The notes beneath the pieces were generated by a model that did not search any database, had not been told where the DNA came from, and saw nothing but the letters and a program-made list of their open reading frames with translations. From an uncultured Clostridium sp. (GTDB taxonomy: Bacteria > Bacillota > Clostridia > Clostridiales > Clostridiaceae), in assembly GCA_900539375.1 (NCBI GenBank), contig UQBY01000035.1:1-23782 (forward strand): DNA of 23,782 nucleotides. Reading direction: 5' to 3'. Shown in pieces: positions 21,141 through 23,782 of the stretch; positions within the stretch are counted from its first letter, which is position 1, and every line of letters starts with the position of its first letter. The translations under genes were made by a program, and so were the position numbers.

Positions 21141-23782
21141 ATGTCTAATACTAAAGATTTATATGATTCTATAAAAGCTTGGTTTGATGATGAAGATGAT
21201 AAAGATAAAAGAGATATATACAAAGCTACAAGAATTGAAGTAACACCAACAAAGATTATTTTTAAGGATTCTAATGGAAAGGAACTATATAGTGTAGATG
21301 CTGTTGAAATAGGTGTAGATAAGTTAGTGGAAAAGGGAGAGGAAATAGTATTTAAGGATTCCCTTGATCAAATTGGAGATGTTGTAGGTAATATTACTAA
21401 TGTAATTGATGCAGCAAAAGCAATAAATAATATGACAAAGTATGAAGATCCATGGGATGTTAATTTAAATGATATTGCAGCTGTAGTAGCACCATTTGGT
21501 GGTGCTGTTTTAGGGGTATATGTTGGAGGGCTTTGTTATATAGGAAATGAGATACTTCAAACAGGCACAAAGCTTATAGCCTCACATAATGCACAAATAT
21601 TAGCAGTAGGTTTTGAAATAGATGGTGTAAACAGTGAAAACTTAAAAGAACTAGAAAAATATGCAGATATATTAGGGGTATCACCTGAAGAACTTGCTGT
21701 GCTTCTGCATCAAGAAGGATATCTTTCAGATTATATGCTAGAAGATATTCTTAATAGGTATAATGAAGAAGCTAAAAATGCAAGAGTTAAAGTTGATCCT
21801 GTTGTAATAGATCTTAATGGTAATAATATAGTAATGAAATCAATAGATGAAGGAAGTAATTTCGATTTAAATAATGATGGATTTGCTGAAAAAACAGAAT
21901 GGATAGAAAAGGGCGATGGGTTCTTAGTAAGAGATTTAAATAATAATGGAAAAATAGATAATGGTTCAGAGTTAATAGGTGATAATCAACTATTATCAAA
22001 TGGTGAACTATCTAAAAATGGACTTGAAGTACTTTGGGATATGGATGAAAACAAAGATGGATATTTAGATAGCAATGATTCTGCATTTTCAGAACTTAAA
22101 ATTTGGAGAGATTTAAATGGAAATGGAAAAACAGATAAAGGAGAGTTAGTTAGTCTATCAGATTTAAATATAAAAAGAATAAAACTTAATAAAGATATAA
22201 ATAATGACATAGAAATTGGAAGCATTGAAATGAATGATGGTTCAGAAAGGTTAATGACAGATTTATTCTTTACAACTAACAACATATATAGTGTAGAAAT
22301 AGATGGAGATTACGAAAATAATGGTAATTCTAATGATTACTCACAAAATGTTGAAATATCTGATGAAGTAAAAAAACTTCCTCAAGTTACAGGTACAGGA
22401 ACTGTAGTAAATTTAAGAAAAGCTATGCAAATAGATATAGAATTAAGAAATATGGTAAAAGATTATATTTCTAACATTGGTATTAATAGTTTAGAATCTA
22501 TTGATAAAATATTATTTAGATGGTGTGGAAGTGAAAATATAAATCCTAGTAGTAGAGGTTCAAACATTGATGCGAGAGTATTAGGAGTTATTGAAAAATT
22601 TACAGGAAATAAATTTAATGGAGTTTCAGGAGAAAATCCTAATACAGAAGCAGCAGGTATATTAAATACAATGTATGATGAAATAAAAATATATGTAAGT
22701 TTAGAAATTGCTATTCAAACATATTTAGGTGAGTATTTAGATTTAATTCAAGTAAAATATAATGGAAAAACAGATAAAATAAGCTATGATTTAAGTAAAT
22801 TAGAGAGCTTTGCCCTAGCTAATAAAGAACAAGACAAGGTAGCAATAGCTTTTAAACAAATATCAAATTTATATAAAGATGATACATTATTGATGCCAGA
22901 ATTAGAAAATACTATAACTACATTAGAAAAATCATCAAAAGAGTTTAATAGAACATACAATATAAATAATGTTATAGCTGCAACAAGTGCTAATGATTTA
23001 ATAAGAGGAACAAATGGAAATAATTTGATAATTGGATATGAAGGTAATGATAAAATTTCAGGTGGAGCAGGAAATGATACTTATGTATTTAGAAAAGGTG
23101 ATGGACAAGATATTATAGATAATTACTATAATCATGGAAATGCTGAGAATGCAGATGATGATGTTTTAGAAATGCAAGGATTAAAATATTCAGAATGTGA
23201 ATTATTTATGGATGGAAATGACCTTATAGTAAAGATAAAAGGAACAAGTGATTCAGTAACAATAAGCAATTGTTTTGCATCTGAATATTATAGAATAAAT
23301 AGTATAAAATTTGCAGATAAAACAATGAGCTATGATGATATAGTAGAATTCTTCAAAACAATAGGAACAACAATAAGTGGAACCTCAGATGATGATAGAA
23401 TAGCAAGTAATATATTATCTTGGGCAAAAGGAACTATAGGCGGAAGAGAAGGCGACGATATAATAAATGGTTCAGATGGAAGTGAAACTATATATGGTGG
23501 AGCTGGAAATGATACAATCTACGGTGGAAATGGAAATGATATATTAAAAGGTCAAGAAGGAAATGATATCTTAAACGGAGATGCAGGTGATGATACATTA
23601 GATGGTGGCGTTGGAAGGGATACTCTTTCAGGCGGAGCAGGAAATGATACCTATGTGTTTAAAAAAGGATATGGCCAAGATGTTATAAATAACTACTATT
23701 ATCATGGAGATGCAAAAAATGCAGATTATGATGTTTTAGAAATGCAAGGATTAAAATATTCAGAATGTGAATTATTTATGGA
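21141..23782 (+). CDS. Large RTX protein with FrpC-like self-processing module (3' end outside window)
   Basis: One frame stays open from ATG 21141 to the window end, giving 880 residues and no stop. The RBS GGGAGAGG is 5 bases upstream. There is no Sec signal peptide, as expected for type I secretion. Order: charged N-terminus (1-75), hydrophobic helical stretch (about 108-160, with VVAPFGGAVLGVYVGG), and helical segment (165-212). Asp219-Pro220 begins a module (220 to about 387) with calcium loops FDLNNDGF, RDLNNNGKIDNGSEL, MDENKDGYLD and RDLNGNGKTDKGEL. A region seen in FrpA/FrpC-type proteins follows (about 420-500: LRKAMQ, ILFRWCGSEN, SRGSNIDARVLGVIEKFTG). RTX block 1 (about 620-650), an RTX-associated domain (670-740), RTX block 2 (about 770-840) and a second copy of that domain, cut by the window, complete the visible part. 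The biological target is unknown. Confidence 0.93.
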   Translation, partial: MSNTKDLYDSIKAWFDDEDDKDKRDIYKATRIEVTPTKIIFKDSNGKELYSVDAVEIGVDKLVEKGEEIVFKDSLDQIGDVVGNITNVIDAAKAINNMTKYEDPWDVNLNDIAAVVAPFGGAVLGVYVGGLCYIGNEILQTGTKLIASHNAQILAVGFEIDGVNSENLKELEKYADILGVSPEELAVLLHQEGYLSDYMLEDILNRYNEEAKNARVKVDPVVIDLNGNNIVMKSIDEGSNFDLNNDGFAEKTEWIEKGDGFLVRDLNNNGKIDNGSELIGDNQLLSNGELSKNGLEVLWDMDENKDGYLDSNDSAFSELKIWRDLNGNGKTDKGELVSLSDLNIKRIKLNKDINNDIEIGSIEMNDGSERLMTDLFFTTNNIYSVEIDGDYENNGNSNDYSQNVEISDEVKKLPQVTGTGTVVNLRKAMQIDIELRNMVKDYISNIGINSLESIDKILFRWCGSENINPSSRGSNIDARVLGVIEKFTGNKFNGVSGENPNTEAAGILNTMYDEIKIYVSLEIAIQTYLGEYLDLIQVKYNGKTDKISYDLSKLESFALANKEQDKVAIAFKQISNLYKDDTLLMPELENTITTLEKSSKEFNRTYNINNVIAATSANDLIRGTNGNNLIIGYEGNDKISGGAGNDTYVFRKGDGQDIIDNYYNHGNAENADDDVLEMQGLKYSECELFMDGNDLIVKIKGTSDSVTISNCFASEYYRINSIKFADKTMSYDDIVEFFKTIGTTISGTSDDDRIASNILSWAKGTIGGREGDDIINGSDGSETIYGGAGNDTIYGGNGNDILKGQEGNDILNGDAGDDTLDGGVGRDTLSGGAGNDTYVFKKGYGQDVINNYYYHGDAKNADYDVLEMQGLKYSECELFM
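21795..22301 (+). other. Putative Ca2+-dependent self-processing module with Asp219-Pro220 scissile bond
   Basis: The segment starting KVDPVVIDLNGNNIV resembles the FrpC module start (Asp-Pro then a LALDLDGDGIET-like stretch). Matching blocks follow: GDGFLVRDLNNNGKIDNG, SELIGDN, FSELKIWRDLNGNG, KGELVSLSDLNI and LMTDLFF. In FrpC, calcium binding makes this module cleave the Asp-Pro peptide bond on its N-terminal side and can leave the new C-terminal Asp linked to a lysine. The match is from memory of the family, not from an alignment. Confidence 0.7.
23061..23782 (+). repeat. 570-bp-period direct repeat inside the second RTX gene
   Basis: Bases 23061-23212 recur at 23631-23782 in the same frame (190-residue period). 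The last 65 bases of each (23148-23212 and 23718-23782) differ at one position only, while the sequence between the copies is different. The window ends inside the second copy, so the repeat may be longer and there may be more copies downstream. Confidence 0.85.

Noticed and set aside
1..23782. The window as a circular molecule with one RTX gene across the ends
   Set aside because: The frame at the right end (two leftover bases) does not join in phase with the frame at base 1, and the sequences at the two ends do not overlap.

Overview
The window is very AT-rich (roughly 70% or more A+T by eye). Ribosome-binding sites are strong and purine-rich, genes are tightly packed with TTG/GTG/ATG starts, and intrinsic terminators end in U-runs. 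Together with the gene families present (DUF1836 protein, ABC-class ATPase of the COG3044 type, BspA-like leucine-rich repeat protein, polar amino acid ABC transporter, short ProB without a PUA domain) this points to a Clostridium-type, single-membrane Firmicute. I cannot name the species. All genes except the one at 6035-6682 run on the + strand.

Layout. (1) 1-5927 is a type I secretion locus. It holds the 3' end of an RTX (nonapeptide repeat) protein gene, a strong hairpin, a HlyB-like ABC exporter with a degenerate C39-like domain, a HlyD-like membrane fusion protein, and a secreted protein with ten BspA-type leucine-rich repeats. (2) 6035-9172 is a divergent pair. A PAQR/hemolysin-III membrane protein reads leftward. 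A DUF1836 putative regulator plus an ABC-class ATPase reads rightward. Two copies of one 15-bp palindrome lie in the shared intergenic region, one just downstream of each predicted promoter. (3) 9173-10577 holds a candidate small transcript and an AI-2E-family transporter. (4) 10622-16765 is an amino acid/amine locus: a PAS/AAA+ regulator that has lost most motifs of sigma-54 activators, an agmatinase-family ureohydrolase, a lipoprotein binding protein, two permeases, an ATPase, and a TRIC-family membrane protein. (5) 16947-20999 is the proline operon proB-proA, split by an intact IS607-type element (tnpA serine recombinase, tnpB RuvC nuclease and a probable omega RNA region). The junctions suggest insertion at a GG dinucleotide inside the last codons of proB. 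(6) 21141-23782 is the 5' part of a second large RTX gene, open at the window end. Because it has no stop in the window, simple ORF listing misses it.

The most interesting object is the second RTX protein. It has a region closely resembling the Ca2+-dependent self-processing module of Neisseria FrpC, including the Asp-Pro pair at the module's N-terminal edge. If active, the secreted protein would cut itself at Asp219-Pro220 and could attach its N-terminal part to another protein through an isopeptide bond. That activity was characterised in Gram-negative RTX proteins, and here it sits in what looks like a Gram-positive genome with its own exporter genes. The exporter and fusion protein at 731-4196 are the obvious candidates to secrete both RTX proteins, with no TolC-like component visible in the window.
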